Shown piece after piece: positions 41,839-51,352 of a DNA stretch of 64,000 bases. Within the stretch, counting starts at the first letter, position 1. Each line of letters begins with the position of its first letter. The translations under genes were made by a program, and so were the position numbers. The notes beneath the pieces are model-generated. The model ran no database searches. It was not told the origin of the DNA and saw only the letters and a program-made list of their open reading frames with translations. The DNA comes from PUPG01 sp031323845 (GTDB taxonomy: Bacteria > Bacteroidota > Bacteroidia > Bacteroidales > UBA7960), in the NCBI GenBank assembly GCA_031323845.1, contig JAVIYP010000009.1, positions 4,855 through 68,854 on the forward strand. Direction: 5' to 3'.

Positions 41839-43917
41839 ATGAAACACCTGGCAATAACGTTACTAATGTTAACAGCTTTTACAACTGCATCCAAATCAAA
41901 TGACCATGACCCATACCTGTGGCTGGAAGAGGTAGAGGGCAGGGAAGCCCTTGAATGGGTGGAGGCCCGCAACGCTGCAACTCTTGGGGTGCTAACAGGC
42001 ACCGACAGCTACAGGGAGGCTTTCGAGAGCAGTTTGGAGATTATGAATTCCGATGACAGGATTGCTGCGCCATCGCTGCGCGGCGACTACATCTATAACT
42101 TCTGGCAGGATGTTGATCATCCCCGTGGTGTCTGGAGGCGTACCAGCAAGGAGCGCTACCTGGCCGGAGAGCCGGACTGGGATGTGCTGCTCGACATTGA
42201 CGCTTTGTCGGAAGCCGATGGCGTGTCGTGGGTGTACCGTGGTGCAAGTGGCCTGGCACCCGACTACGACCTGTATATCGTGTCGCTGTCGCGTGGCGGC
42301 GCTGATGCCGTTGAGATGCGTGAGTGGGACATCCGCACCCGCTCTTTCGTGGATGACGGCTTCTTCCTGCCGGAAGCCAAAGGAGGTGTTAGCTGGCTCA
42401 ACGACAGCACACTGCTCGTATCGACCGACTTTGGCGAAGGTGCGCTGACCAGCTCGGGGTATGCCAGGCAAGTCAGGAAATGGCACCGGGGTACTCCCAT
42501 CAGTGAGGCCCCCCTGTTGTATGAAGGCGCTTATGAAGACGTTAGTGCCTCAGGTAGTGTGATAAATACCGACGGCGGCCGTTACGCCTTCATCTATCGC
42601 AGCATCGATTTCTACAGCTGGCACGTATACTATCTTGACGGCGACACACCCATCAGGCTGGAAATACCCTCCGACGCTTCCATAAGCGGCCTTCACAAAG
42701 ATCAACTTATCGTTGAGCTCAAGTCAGACTGGTTTGTTAACAATCATGTCTTCAGGCAGGCCTCGCTGGTAAGCATCGACTTTGAGTCGCTCCTCGAAGG
42801 AAACTACAACATATCGCTGATTTACGAGCCGGGGCCGCGCAGCAGCATCTCAAGGGTGACAAGCACCAGGAACCACCTCCTGGTTAGCAAGCTGGACAAC
42901 ATTGTCAGTGAGCTGCACCGTTACACCTATGATGGCAACGGATGGATGGCGAACCGTATTGATGCCCCGGGAATGGGTGCCATTCGCCTGGGATCCACTG
43001 AGCGTTATTCCGACGACTTTTTCTTTTACTATCAAAACTTTCTGACTCCCTCGTCGCTGTTTTTTGCCAGTGCTGAAACGCTTGATACACGTGTTGTGCG
43101 ATCGGCGCCTGCCTTTTTCGACAACGAAGGCTTCGAGGTATGGCAGCATGAAGCGGTGTCGGCCGACGGCACCCGTGTACCTTACTTTGTGGTAGGCCGC
43201 AGCGACATGCCGCTTGACGGCAGCAACCCCACCCTTCTTTATGCCTACGGCGGTTTTGAAGTGTCGATGCTTCCCTCTTATTCCGCTTTGCGCGGCAAAT
43301 CATGGTTGGAGAGCGGCGGCGTTTATGTGCTCGCAAACATAAGGGGCGGCGGTGAATTTGGACCGCAATGGCACCAGGCCGGCCTTAAGGAAAACAGGCA
43401 GCGGGTTTTTGACGACTTTCACGCTGTAGCAGAGGATTTGATAGAGAAAGGGATCACTACCGGCCACAGGCTGGGTATTCAAGGTGGCAGCAACGGTGGC
43501 CTCCTTGTTGGCGTGGCGTTTACACAACGTCCGGAGCTATATGGTGCCGTAGTTTGCCAGGTGCCGCTGCTCGATATGCAGCGCTATCATAAGCTGCTGG
43601 CCGGTGCCAGCTGGATCGGTGAATACGGTAACCCCGGCATTCCCGAAGAATGGGCATATATCAGGGAATACTCTCCCTATCACAACCTCAGGGAAGACCA
43701 AAAATACCCCACAGTGTTCTTCACCACCTCCACCCGCGACGACAGGGTGCATCCGGCTCACGCACGCAAAATGGTAGCTAAAATGGAGGATATGGGCTAT
43801 CCTGTGTATTACTGGGAAAATATGGAGGGAGGCCACGCCGGTGCGTCGACCAACGAACAGCGTGCAATGAGCTTTGCACTGACATACAGCTACCTGAAGA
43901 TGATGCTGTTTGACTAA
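41839..43917 (+). CDS. Prolyl oligopeptidase family serine peptidase (S9A)
   Basis: A 692-residue peptidase that cleaves peptides after proline. An N-terminal hydrophobic stretch (about 1-19) may be a signal peptide. The start (DHDPYLWLEEVEGREALEWV) is the S9A N-terminal signature. A seven-bladed propeller (about 75-400) is followed by the alpha/beta hydrolase domain. The catalytic triad is S551 in GGSNGG, D635 in TRDDRVHP and H666 in EGGHAG. This is the size of prolyl oligopeptidases, and the layout is close to the usual Bacteroidetes members. Activity is assigned from the intact triad. It is a single gene, facing the permease gene on the other strand (94 bp between stops). Confidence 0.95.
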   Translation: MKHLAITLLMLTAFTTASKSNDHDPYLWLEEVEGREALEWVEARNAATLGVLTGTDSYREAFESSLEIMNSDDRIAAPSLRGDYIYNFWQDVDHPRGVWRRTSKERYLAGEPDWDVLLDIDALSEADGVSWVYRGASGLAPDYDLYIVSLSRGGADAVEMREWDIRTRSFVDDGFFLPEAKGGVSWLNDSTLLVSTDFGEGALTSSGYARQVRKWHRGTPISEAPLLYEGAYEDVSASGSVINTDGGRYAFIYRSIDFYSWHVYYLDGDTPIRLEIPSDASISGLHKDQLIVELKSDWFVNNHVFRQASLVSIDFESLLEGNYNISLIYEPGPRSSISRVTSTRNHLLVSKLDNIVSELHRYTYDGNGWMANRIDAPGMGAIRLGSTERYSDDFFFYYQNFLTPSSLFFASAETLDTRVVRSAPAFFDNEGFEVWQHEAVSADGTRVPYFVVGRSDMPLDGSNPTLLYAYGGFEVSMLPSYSALRGKSWLESGGVYVLANIRGGGEFGPQWHQAGLKENRQRVFDDFHAVAEDLIEKGITTGHRLGIQGGSNGGLLVGVAFTQRPELYGAVVCQVPLLDMQRYHKLLAGASWIGEYGNPGIPEEWAYIREYSPYHNLREDQKYPTVFFTTSTRDDRVHPAHARKMVAKMEDMGYPVYYWENMEGGHAGASTNEQRAMSFALTYSYLKMMLFD

Positions 43918-44010
43918 AAATCGGTTGTACACAACGCCTAAACTCTTTTACGGATACACCGCATTTTTGCAAATGACTGAGCGTGTAAATTTTCGTAGGA
44001 GAAAAGACTA

Positions 44011-46386
44011 TCATTCAGACTTGAGTACGCTACCCGGTGCCACGGAGGCTACTTTCACGGCGTGGTAAGCAACCGTAAGGCATGTGATGATGAGGCTGAC
44101 GATTGCGGCAATGGCAAAAGGCATGAGGCCTATCGAAATGTGATAGGGAAACGTATCGACCCAGTGGCTGAGCAGCACGTATGAAACGGGGGTGGATATC
44201 ATGAAGGCAATAGCCAGGAGCTTGAGGAAACTGCTCAGCACCAGTGCAGCCAGCTGGAACAGACCCGCACCGGCCACTTTGCGTATGGCCATTTCTTTTT
44301 GCCGCTGTTCGGCCATGAATGAAGCGAGCCCGAGCAATCCGAGGCAGGCAATAAAAATGGCAAAGAACGAAAACACCACAAATATATATTGGAGTTGCTG
44401 TTCTTTTTTGTAAAACTTCATAAACAGTCCGCCAATCGGTTCTATCATGAAGGGTGTTGCCGGGGCGAACTCCATCCACACCTTATTCATATGTGCCACT
44501 GCATCACTGTAACGCGAAGGATCTATATGCACCGTAACATTGTATGATCCGTCGTCGTCCCAAAGAATTACAAGAGGTGCGATGGGGTTATGGAGGCTGT
44601 TGTAGTGAAAGTCTTGTACGATGCCGATGATGCGCAGGTCGTGCTCAAACATACCGGTTGAGAAGCTTTGTCCGATTATTTCTTCATACGAGCCTTTATA
44701 GTCAAAGTAATGCACTGCCTGTTCATTAAGAATGACAGACCGGCGGTGTTCGGAAGGGAATTCGCGCGAAAACAGGCGTCCTGCAGCGGCTTTCACGCCC
44801 ATCACCGACAGGTATTCGGCATTGACCTGCATGGTGGTATGCTGTTTGCTTTCCGGGGCGGCACCTCTTGAAGACTCCTGCCAGGTGACGTAGCCTGGCA
44901 CCTGCGCCGAGCGCCCGATGCCGGTAATGCCCGGATGCTCTTCGAGGGCCGTGCGGAAAGCATCCCAGCGCTGATAGGTGTTCGACTCGAGCCGGATCAG
45001 GTACTTATGGTCCAGGTCTATGCCAAGGTCTCTGTTGCGCATGTAGGAAAGCTGCTGGTTGATGACCACGGTTGCGGTGATCAGCGCCAGGGAGATGGTA
45101 AATTGAAACACGATCAGAATTTTTCTGAAGAAAGCGCCCTTTTTGCCGCCGGTGCGGTTGCCTCTGAATATATCTATTGGCACAACAGAGGTCAGATACA
45201 GTGCCGGGTAAATGCCGGACAGTACTCCCACAAACACGATCCCTGCCAGCAGGCTGAGGATAGCCGTTCCCGTATCCAGGCTGTAGAGGGTGATTGAGAT
45301 GCCGGCGAAATCGCGGTACCATGGCATAACGACTTCCATGATGAGCAGGGCGCAAAGCACGGCAAGGGCGGTGATCAGGAAAGACTCGAACAGGAACCTG
45401 GCCACCAGTTTTCTTCGCCGGCTTCCCAGCAGCCGGCGGATGCCCACCTCGCGGGCCCGCAGACTCGACCGGGCAGTCGCCAGGTTGACATAGTTTACCA
45501 CGGCTATCAGCAGGATAAAGGCCGCTACGGCAAGAAAGAGGCGAACCGTTTGCAGATTGCCCGATTCGGCCGGACCGGCATGTTTGACGTCATCAGCGAA
45601 ATAGATATCAGGCAGGGGCCTCAGGAAGAAATCGCGTTCTATTTCAGCTTCATAAAGCGTCCGGAGTTCTTCATAAATGGCATCATTAATCTTCTCTTCC
45701 AGGTGAGCTATGTCGGTATCCGGCTGCAAACGCAGAAACGTGGAATAATTCCAAGAACCCCACTGGTAGAGAAAGTCAGGGTCGAGGTGACTGTAAAATT
45801 GGCTAAGCAGGTGAAAGGGAATGATGCCGGTAACGCGCAGGTGGGAGTGTGTTACATCTTCAATCACCCCTGTTACCATCAAATGCTGGTCATTTCCGTA
45901 TCGAAGTATCTCACCCATAACATCTGTCCGACCAAAGATATTGCTTGCCAGGCTCTCTGTAAGCACAATGGAGGAGGGATCTGTTAACGCAGTTTTGGGG
46001 TCTCCCAGCAGGAAGCGGTACGAAAAGATATTGAACACCGTACTGTCGGCAAATATGATGTCCTGTTCTGAAAAGGGGATGTCATTATGGCTGAGGGTTT
46101 GATAGATGTGCATGGTGAGCACGCGCGTCATGCTGTGCACCTCAGGGAACTTTCGTTTCAGAAAGGGCCCGTGTGCAGTGCCCAGAAGGGCCCAGTCGGT
46201 TTTTTCCAGGCGGTACACCTCACGGCTGTGCTCGTGCCAGCGATCGTAAGCCCGCTGGTCTGCAATATAGAGCAGGATCAGCAAAAATACCGATATACCC
46301 AGGGCAAAGCCGAGGATGTTGATCAGGGTGTAGTATTTTTGGCGGAACAGCGAACGGATGATCTGCTTAAGGTCGAAATAACTCAT
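44011..46386 (-). CDS. MacB/FtsX-type ABC transporter permease, long form
   Basis: A 791-residue permease. Helix 1 (about 18-40) is followed by a MacB-like periplasmic domain, three helices (about 285-400, FtsX unit), a fifth helix (about 425-447), a second periplasmic domain and three more helices. This is a duplicated MacB_PCD-FtsX arrangement with eight helices, as in Bacteroidetes proteins annotated as ABC transport system permeases. Such permeases work with a separate MacB-type ATPase, which is not seen in this window. Substrate unknown; relatives export lipids, peptides, macrolides or lipoproteins. The gene is related to the two tandem permeases at 54.8-59.6 kb, but its neighbours differ. 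Confidence 0.9.
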   Translation of the reverse strand: MSYFDLKQIIRSLFRQKYYTLINILGFALGISVFLLILLYIADQRAYDRWHEHSREVYRLEKTDWALLGTAHGPFLKRKFPEVHSMTRVLTMHIYQTLSHNDIPFSEQDIIFADSTVFNIFSYRFLLGDPKTALTDPSSIVLTESLASNIFGRTDVMGEILRYGNDQHLMVTGVIEDVTHSHLRVTGIIPFHLLSQFYSHLDPDFLYQWGSWNYSTFLRLQPDTDIAHLEEKINDAIYEELRTLYEAEIERDFFLRPLPDIYFADDVKHAGPAESGNLQTVRLFLAVAAFILLIAVVNYVNLATARSSLRAREVGIRRLLGSRRRKLVARFLFESFLITALAVLCALLIMEVVMPWYRDFAGISITLYSLDTGTAILSLLAGIVFVGVLSGIYPALYLTSVVPIDIFRGNRTGGKKGAFFRKILIVFQFTISLALITATVVINQQLSYMRNRDLGIDLDHKYLIRLESNTYQRWDAFRTALEEHPGITGIGRSAQVPGYVTWQESSRGAAPESKQHTTMQVNAEYLSVMGVKAAAGRLFSREFPSEHRRSVILNEQAVHYFDYKGSYEEIIGQSFSTGMFEHDLRIIGIVQDFHYNSLHNPIAPLVILWDDDGSYNVTVHIDPSRYSDAVAHMNKVWMEFAPATPFMIEPIGGLFMKFYKKEQQLQYIFVVFSFFAIFIACLGLLGLASFMAEQRQKEMAIRKVAGAGLFQLAALVLSSFLKLLAIAFMISTPVSYVLLSHWVDTFPYHISIGLMPFAIAAIVSLIITCLTVAYHAVKVASVAPGSVLKSE

Positions 46387-46686
46387 AGTTGTACCGGTGT
46401 TTCTTTTGTACTATGGGCAACATCTGTACCACATTCTCTAAAAACTTCCTGATCAGCAGATTGCCAAAAGCGCTGGTAACCAATGTGTACGCAAGTGTGC
46501 AAAAAGCGTTCGATACCGAACAATATGCCTTGCCGTTATCCGGCAGGTGAGGGGAGTGGCTGTTCAATTCTTTTCTTTCATCATTCCCTGTTTGGTTTTC
46601 CCAACAATTATAAGTTTCCCGGATCTTCGGCACATTAAAAGTTGAGAAAAATAATACAAAAAGGTCATTACGGTCAGGATTATTTC

Positions 46687-46694
46687 TAATTTTG
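46687..46694 (+). promoter_or_regulatory. Candidate -7 box
   Basis: TAATTTTG, 53 bp upstream of the ATG at 46748; no -33 box at the usual distance. The 46387-46747 gap holds nothing else that I can assign. Confidence 0.35.
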
Positions 46695-46747
46695 AATGGC
46701 CTGGTTTTGGGGAAACTTACAATCAATCATATAGCTAAACATAACGA

Positions 46748-47632
46748 ATGAAAATACTTATCATTTTCCTGTTTTTTGCAATGCTGATGTGCCTTGCTGA
46801 AAACGCATGTGCACAAGATATCGGTGGTCCGGTTGACACGACAAAAATGTATAAAATTGAACTGAAGGATGGTTCCGTATTCTTTGGCAATGTTTTGGAA
46901 AAAGACTCTTTGAATATGGTCGTGAAAACAGCATCACTGCCCAGACTTGAAATTCCTGTTTCAAAAATTAAACATATCGAAGAAATTGATGAGTCGCATT
47001 TCAGAGAGGGCAGTTATTGGTTTCCTAATCCTAATTCAACAAGATATTTATACGGACCATCAGCTTACAACCTGAAAAAAGGCGAAGCATACTATCAAAA
47101 TACATGGTTGGTGTTAAACGCTTTCAATGTCGGTCTTACGAATAATTTTTCCATAGGCGCCGGGATAGAACTGGTATCCACTTTTAGCGCGGGTGAACCC
47201 ATATTTTTCATAACGCCTAAAGTCGGTTATGAAGTGGCAGATAAGTTTAATGCAGGCGGCGGAGTATTATATGTAAACGTACCGGGTTTTGATTCAAGCA
47301 GCAGAAGCAGCTTGGGAATTGCCTATGCAATAGGGACTTATGGCACTTTAGATAACAATATTACGGGGGGCTTTGGTTGGGGATTTGTAGAGGGCGACTT
47401 CCAGGCAAGACCGATTATTACTTTTTCTGGGATGACACGTGTGTCAAAAAAAACCGCTTTAGTAACCGAGAATTGGTTGATCCCGGCTGATGGTTATTAC
47501 GGTCTTTTCTCCTACGGAATAAGGTTTTTTGGTGAAACGATAGCTGTTGACCTGGCGTTTGTAAATAATGCCGACATCGCTGATCTGCTGATCATAGGTA
47601 TTCCGTTTGTTGGTTTTACTGTGAAACTGTAG
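46748..47632 (+). CDS. Exported hypothetical protein, barrel-like
   Basis: A 294-residue protein with a signal peptide (about 1-22, ending ENACAQ). An N-terminal small strand domain follows (about 33-80, YKIELKDGSVFFGNVLEKD), with the look of an Sm-like barrel that appears before outer-membrane proteins in Bacteroidetes. Then come strands rich in Gly and aromatics (LYGPSAYNLKKGEAYYQNTW, NFSIGAGIELVSTF) to the end FVGFTVKL. It resembles the many small outer-membrane barrel proteins of this phylum, of unknown function. It is followed 134 bp later by the DUF3784-like gene. Confidence 0.75.
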   Translation: MKILIIFLFFAMLMCLAENACAQDIGGPVDTTKMYKIELKDGSVFFGNVLEKDSLNMVVKTASLPRLEIPVSKIKHIEEIDESHFREGSYWFPNPNSTRYLYGPSAYNLKKGEAYYQNTWLVLNAFNVGLTNNFSIGAGIELVSTFSAGEPIFFITPKVGYEVADKFNAGGGVLYVNVPGFDSSSRSSLGIAYAIGTYGTLDNNITGGFGWGFVEGDFQARPIITFSGMTRVSKKTALVTENWLIPADGYYGLFSYGIRFFGETIAVDLAFVNNADIADLLIIGIPFVGFTVKL

Positions 47633-47766
47633 TTTTACTTCATAATAACAACCACGAAACACCGGTATGGCATTGCCGGTCCCGGACTGCAGAACAGGGC
47701 AGTGAGGTATTTTGGTCCCGCACAGTTGGTCACATCGTTACGGGATAGGTGAATTGTCTTTAAACA

Positions 47767-48504
47767 ATGGATATAATGGAAATAGTAATTGACATAGTTG
47801 TTTTAAAGATCGGCTTAATAATGATCGGGGTGGGCTTTCTGGTTAAGTCTGCTCCGGGTTTGATTGCCGGTTACAACACGATGCCCAAAGAAAAAAAGGC
47901 ACAGGTGGATATCAAAGGATTATCAACATTTATGCGAAACGCATTAATTCTTATCGGATTGGTTTTGATTGCAGGTTATTTTCTGTTCAAATGGCTGGGA
48001 CTCCCCGTCATTGCCAATTCACTGCTTCTGTTTGTGCCTCTGTTTGGAAGCGCCATTGCCGTGATAAAAGCACAAAAATTTGATCACAATAAGGATAAGA
48101 AAACAAAACTTCCTTACATAATAATTGGGGCGGTATTATTATTTGTGACAGGACTGATAACCTACGGATTCATTCCTTCAAAGGTGTATATTGATGCTGA
48201 GTCTGTCCGGTTTTCGGGAATGTACGGAACGGAGATCCCTGTTACCCGTATAGACAGCATTTATCTTGCCGACCGTATACCGGAAATTAAAATTCGAACA
48301 AACGGATATAGTTTTGGAGGTATAAAAAAAGGATTCTTCTATCTTGATGAATGGGGTAATAACCGTTTGCTGATGCATTCAGGCAACCCTCCTTATCTAA
48401 TTGTCGCTGAAACCACCGGGAGAAAAACAATTCTTACTTTCAAGGATAAAAGCAAAACAGAAAGAACGTATAACGATATTTTTAATGTTTTGAACAGCCC
48501 CTAA
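47767..48504 (+). CDS. DUF3784-like membrane protein with bacterial PH-like domain
   Basis: A 245-residue membrane protein. The first part (about 1-100) has a helix with GLIAGYNTMPKEKKAQVD, the typical DUF3784 phrase, then two more helices (about 55-100); a further helix lies at about 115-138. The C-terminal soluble part (about 139-245: IDAESVRFSGMYGTEIPVTR and IDSIYLADRIPEIKI) resembles bacterial PH-like domains. Function unknown. The family is common in Firmicutes and Bacteroidetes. The gene follows the exported protein on the same strand but is not tightly linked. ATG at 47767 is used, four codons ahead of the first hydrophobic run. Confidence 0.75.
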   Translation: MDIMEIVIDIVVLKIGLIMIGVGFLVKSAPGLIAGYNTMPKEKKAQVDIKGLSTFMRNALILIGLVLIAGYFLFKWLGLPVIANSLLLFVPLFGSAIAVIKAQKFDHNKDKKTKLPYIIIGAVLLFVTGLITYGFIPSKVYIDAESVRFSGMYGTEIPVTRIDSIYLADRIPEIKIRTNGYSFGGIKKGFFYLDEWGNNRLLMHSGNPPYLIVAETTGRKTILTFKDKSKTERTYNDIFNVLNSP

Positions 48505-48575
48505 CAAGATTTTTGCACCCCTGAGCAGAGACCTGCAAGCCGGCGGTACCAGCGCTACCGGCACCCTGACCGTTA

Positions 48576-49463
48576 TTATCTCTCTTTACGAACTACCAGA
48601 AAAAGATTGATCCCAAGCGGTTCGCTGATTACAGTTGCGGCGGATTGCGGGATGCCCGCCTGCTCAGCAAAATGCTGCAGTTCCTCCTCTGACCGATGGT
48701 AAAGAAACCAGTCACCCAAAACCTCCATAATTTTTCTTGAAGGATTCTCCGTGTTAAAATTCCCGATAACCATCTTGCCTCCGGCTATTATGAATTCATA
48801 ATACCTTTTCAGCAGGAACACGAAGTGTTTGTCTTTAAAGTAATCAAAAAGGCCGGCGCTCCAGATAAGATCATATTTTTTTTCAGGGGTGAAACGTATT
48901 ACATTCTTATGTTGAAAGTTTAAACAATGCATGAAAGCCTTGTTCTTTTGCTTTGCATAGTCGATGGCACGCTGATCCAGGTCAATCAGGTCGAAGGCAA
49001 GCTTGTTTTCCGGTGTCTCTTTGAGGTATTCATTGACCTCCGTAACCGGACCGCTCCCAAGGATTAAAACATTCAAGGTGCGACCTGAAGATGCTTCGTT
49101 GAGCTCTTTAAGCATCTCTATGGCCAGCTTTTTACGGTTCACAACGGCTATGGCTGCCGGCAAGCGATGAAAAAACTGATCCCATTTCCGGTACCTTGGG
49201 TCCGGGCTGATAAAATGCTGATATATTTTTTCTATAATGAAAAAATCGCCATTGTATCCAAAAGGTTTGCAGAATGAAAAACCGATAATGGTTCCCGGAT
49301 TCAATATGGGCTCCATAAGTTTTCTTAGCGATTCAATTTCGCCGGCAGAAAGTCTGTCAATTATTTCAAGAATATGGTCATAATCATCCGGGTCCGGACC
49401 ACCATTATGCATCATATCCCGAATAAACGCCTCAATTAAATCATTGTCAGCAGTTGTCCTCAT
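48576..49463 (-). CDS. SAM-dependent methyltransferase-like protein, last gene of the signalling operon
   Basis: A 295-residue protein with a class I SAM-methyltransferase core (about 120-290): the first strand motif TLNVLILGSGPVTEVNEYL, the acidic end of strand 2 (FDLIDLDQRAIDYAK), and YDLIWSAGLFDYF followed by GGKMVIGNFNTENPS. The phrase SAGLFDYF and the overall length match the proteins annotated as 3-hydroxypalmitate methyl ester (PAME-type) biosynthesis, a quorum-sensing signal in Ralstonia. The N-terminal about 110 residues are helical and resemble no enzyme I know. It starts 27 bp after the REC-LytTR gene, so the methyl product may feed the signalling system; this is inference. Confidence 0.78.
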   Translation of the reverse strand: MRTTADNDLIEAFIRDMMHNGGPDPDDYDHILEIIDRLSAGEIESLRKLMEPILNPGTIIGFSFCKPFGYNGDFFIIEKIYQHFISPDPRYRKWDQFFHRLPAAIAVVNRKKLAIEMLKELNEASSGRTLNVLILGSGPVTEVNEYLKETPENKLAFDLIDLDQRAIDYAKQKNKAFMHCLNFQHKNVIRFTPEKKYDLIWSAGLFDYFKDKHFVFLLKRYYEFIIAGGKMVIGNFNTENPSRKIMEVLGDWFLYHRSEEELQHFAEQAGIPQSAATVISEPLGINLFLVVRKER

Positions 49464-49490
49464 TTGGAACTATGTTAAGCAAAAAAGAAA

Positions 49491-50243
49491 TTATTTCCCG
49501 AGCATGGCTTCCAGGAGGTTTTTGTGCTCTTCGTCAACCGTGATCACAGTCATGGTATCGGCCATGATCAGTTCAGGGTATTTCGCAATAAATACTTTGT
49601 CAAGATTGATAATATAATCGCTGCTTACCCTTACAAAGGCGTTTTCAGGAAGCTTCTTTTCGACTTCTTCCAGCGGTTCAATAATGGTGATAACTTCATC
49701 GCGAAGGTGTATTTTTGTCTGTAGGCCGCTTTGCTCAGCAAAGTATACGTTCGGCAGGTTAATCTTTTCGAGGCCTTTTTCACCTGTCAGGATGATCTGG
49801 CTCTTAACTTTCTGGTTTGACTTGAAAAAAGTGTTGAATTGATCACTTTCGATCTTCGACTGGATGTCGTTTTCAAACTTATATCGTGCAATTTCAATAT
49901 TAGTTTGCAATTCTTTTTCTGAGAATGGTTTGATGATGTATCCGTAGGGAAGAGAGATTTTTGCTTTTTCGATTGTCGGTAAATCAGCATTGGCCGTAAG
50001 AAAGATCACCGGCACATCATGCTTTTGCCTGATTATGGTAGCCGCTTCAATGCCGGTCATGTCTCCCTTGAGTGAAATATCCATAAGGATCAGGTCCGGA
50101 AGTTTTTTTTCGACTTCGTCAATGGCCGCTTGTCCGGAAGGAAGGGTGTTTTGAACATTGTAACCCAGACTGATCAGGCTTTCTTCAATGTCTGCCGCCA
50201 CAAGAAATTCGTCTTCAACAACTAAGATATTTAATTTGCTCAT
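49491..50243 (-). CDS. Response regulator REC-LytTR
   Basis: A 250-residue regulator. The receiver domain (about 1-120) has LNILVVEDEFLVAADIEESL, the phosphoacceptor region DLILMDISLKGDMTGIE, PVIFLTANAD and the switch lysine in YGYIIKPFSEKEL. The C-terminal LytTR DNA-binding domain (about 155-250) ends with FVRVSSDYIINLDKVFIAKYP. The start is the ATG at 50243 (MSKLNILVVEDEF); the longer frame would overlap the kinase gene. It is the third gene of the operon, 10 bp after the REC-kinase gene, and is probably phosphorylated by one of the two kinases. Target sites are not identified. Confidence 0.93.
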   Translation of the reverse strand: MSKLNILVVEDEFLVAADIEESLISLGYNVQNTLPSGQAAIDEVEKKLPDLILMDISLKGDMTGIEAATIIRQKHDVPVIFLTANADLPTIEKAKISLPYGYIIKPFSEKELQTNIEIARYKFENDIQSKIESDQFNTFFKSNQKVKSQIILTGEKGLEKINLPNVYFAEQSGLQTKIHLRDEVITIIEPLEEVEKKLPENAFVRVSSDYIINLDKVFIAKYPELIMADTMTVITVDEEHKNLLEAMLGK

Positions 50244-50253
50244 TTTCGTTTTA

Positions 50254-51318
50254 TTAAGTTTTAAACTGAAGTATATATTTTGCCCCAAGTGAAAAATCAT
50301 GGGTGAGTTCTGCATCAATCTGTTGTGCCAGTTTGTGAACGATTCGCATGCCCAGTGATTTCGATTTCAGCGGATTAAATGATTCATCCATTCCAACGCC
50401 ATTGTCGGCCACCGTAAGCTCGAACATCTTGTTTCCGGTTTTTTTCAGAGAAATATATATGAGACCGTTATCCCTATCATTAAAAGCATGTTTGAATGAA
50501 TTGGAAATCAGCTCGTTGATTATCAATCCACAAGGAATTCCTACATCCAGAGGCAGATAAACGTCATCAATATTGTATTTGAAAGTGATCTTCTGCTGCA
50601 TCGTATAATAAGTCCGTGCAATGTTGTTTGCCAGGCTTTTCACATAATTGGGAAATTGAATATTGGCAAGGTTTTCGTGCAGATAAAGATTCTCATGCAC
50701 CAGGGCCATGGAGCGGATACGGTTTCGGCTTTCAGCAAGCACTGTCTGCAACCGGACATCATCCACCAACCGCTCCTGCATTTTCAGGATGCTGGAAATA
50801 ATCTGCATATTGTTCTTCACACGATGGTGAACTTCTTTCAGCAGTACATCCTTTTCATCCAGTGATCTCTTTAGTTTCTTTTCTGCAACTCTTCTTTTGA
50901 TCTCCTTTTCAGCAAGAGACTTTTTGAGCAGGATATTGTCTGCCTGCTCATTGATCAATGCGAACAACTTTTCCGGATCAACAGGTTTAACAAGATAGCC
51001 ATTTACACCCAGATCAATGGCCTCCAAAAAATATTCCTTAATACTATAGGCCGACATTACGATCACCCTCAACTCCTCATTGGTTTGGGTTTCCTTTATA
51101 TGACGGATCATATCCAGTCCATGCATGATGGGCATATTAATATCCGTAATGATCAGGTCGGGCTTATGCTCCTGGTATATTTCAAGTCCTTCAAGGCCGT
51201 TTTCGGCAAGAAATAATGCACCTGCCTTATCCCTTAACATTTTCTCATAATAACTGCGGGTTGCCCGGTTATCCTCAACAAAAAGCATTGATATATCGCT
51301 AATGGGAAGCTTATCCAT
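50254..51318 (-). CDS. REC-histidine kinase (HisKA_2 type)
   Basis: A 354-residue cytosolic protein: an N-terminal receiver domain (about 8-125, with LFVEDNRATRSYYEKML, DLIITDINMP and YLVKPVDPEKL), a linker coiled coil, and a HisKA_2 dimerisation domain (LLKEVHHRVKNNMQIISSIL, with the predicted phosphorylated histidine in HHRVKNN). The HATPase end (GIPCGLIINELISNSFKHAF and DNGVGMDES) is complete. Receiver-first kinases of this type usually act inside phosphorelays and have no sensor of their own. It is the second gene of the operon, 34 bp after the hybrid kinase and 10 bp before the response regulator. It probably relays phosphate from the hybrid kinase to the LytTR regulator. Confidence 0.92.
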   Translation of the reverse strand: MDKLPISDISMLFVEDNRATRSYYEKMLRDKAGALFLAENGLEGLEIYQEHKPDLIITDINMPIMHGLDMIRHIKETQTNEELRVIVMSAYSIKEYFLEAIDLGVNGYLVKPVDPEKLFALINEQADNILLKKSLAEKEIKRRVAEKKLKRSLDEKDVLLKEVHHRVKNNMQIISSILKMQERLVDDVRLQTVLAESRNRIRSMALVHENLYLHENLANIQFPNYVKSLANNIARTYYTMQQKITFKYNIDDVYLPLDVGIPCGLIINELISNSFKHAFNDRDNGLIYISLKKTGNKMFELTVADNGVGMDESFNPLKSKSLGMRIVHKLAQQIDAELTHDFSLGAKYILQFKT

Positions 51319-51352
51319 AAAAAGAATAAAGAAGTGGCAGATTAAAGAAGTG

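Noticed and set aside
48576..48600. Hairpin in the gap before 48576 as a terminator
   Set aside because: The GC-rich inverted repeat at about 48538-48562 has no T-run on either side, so termination is not supported.
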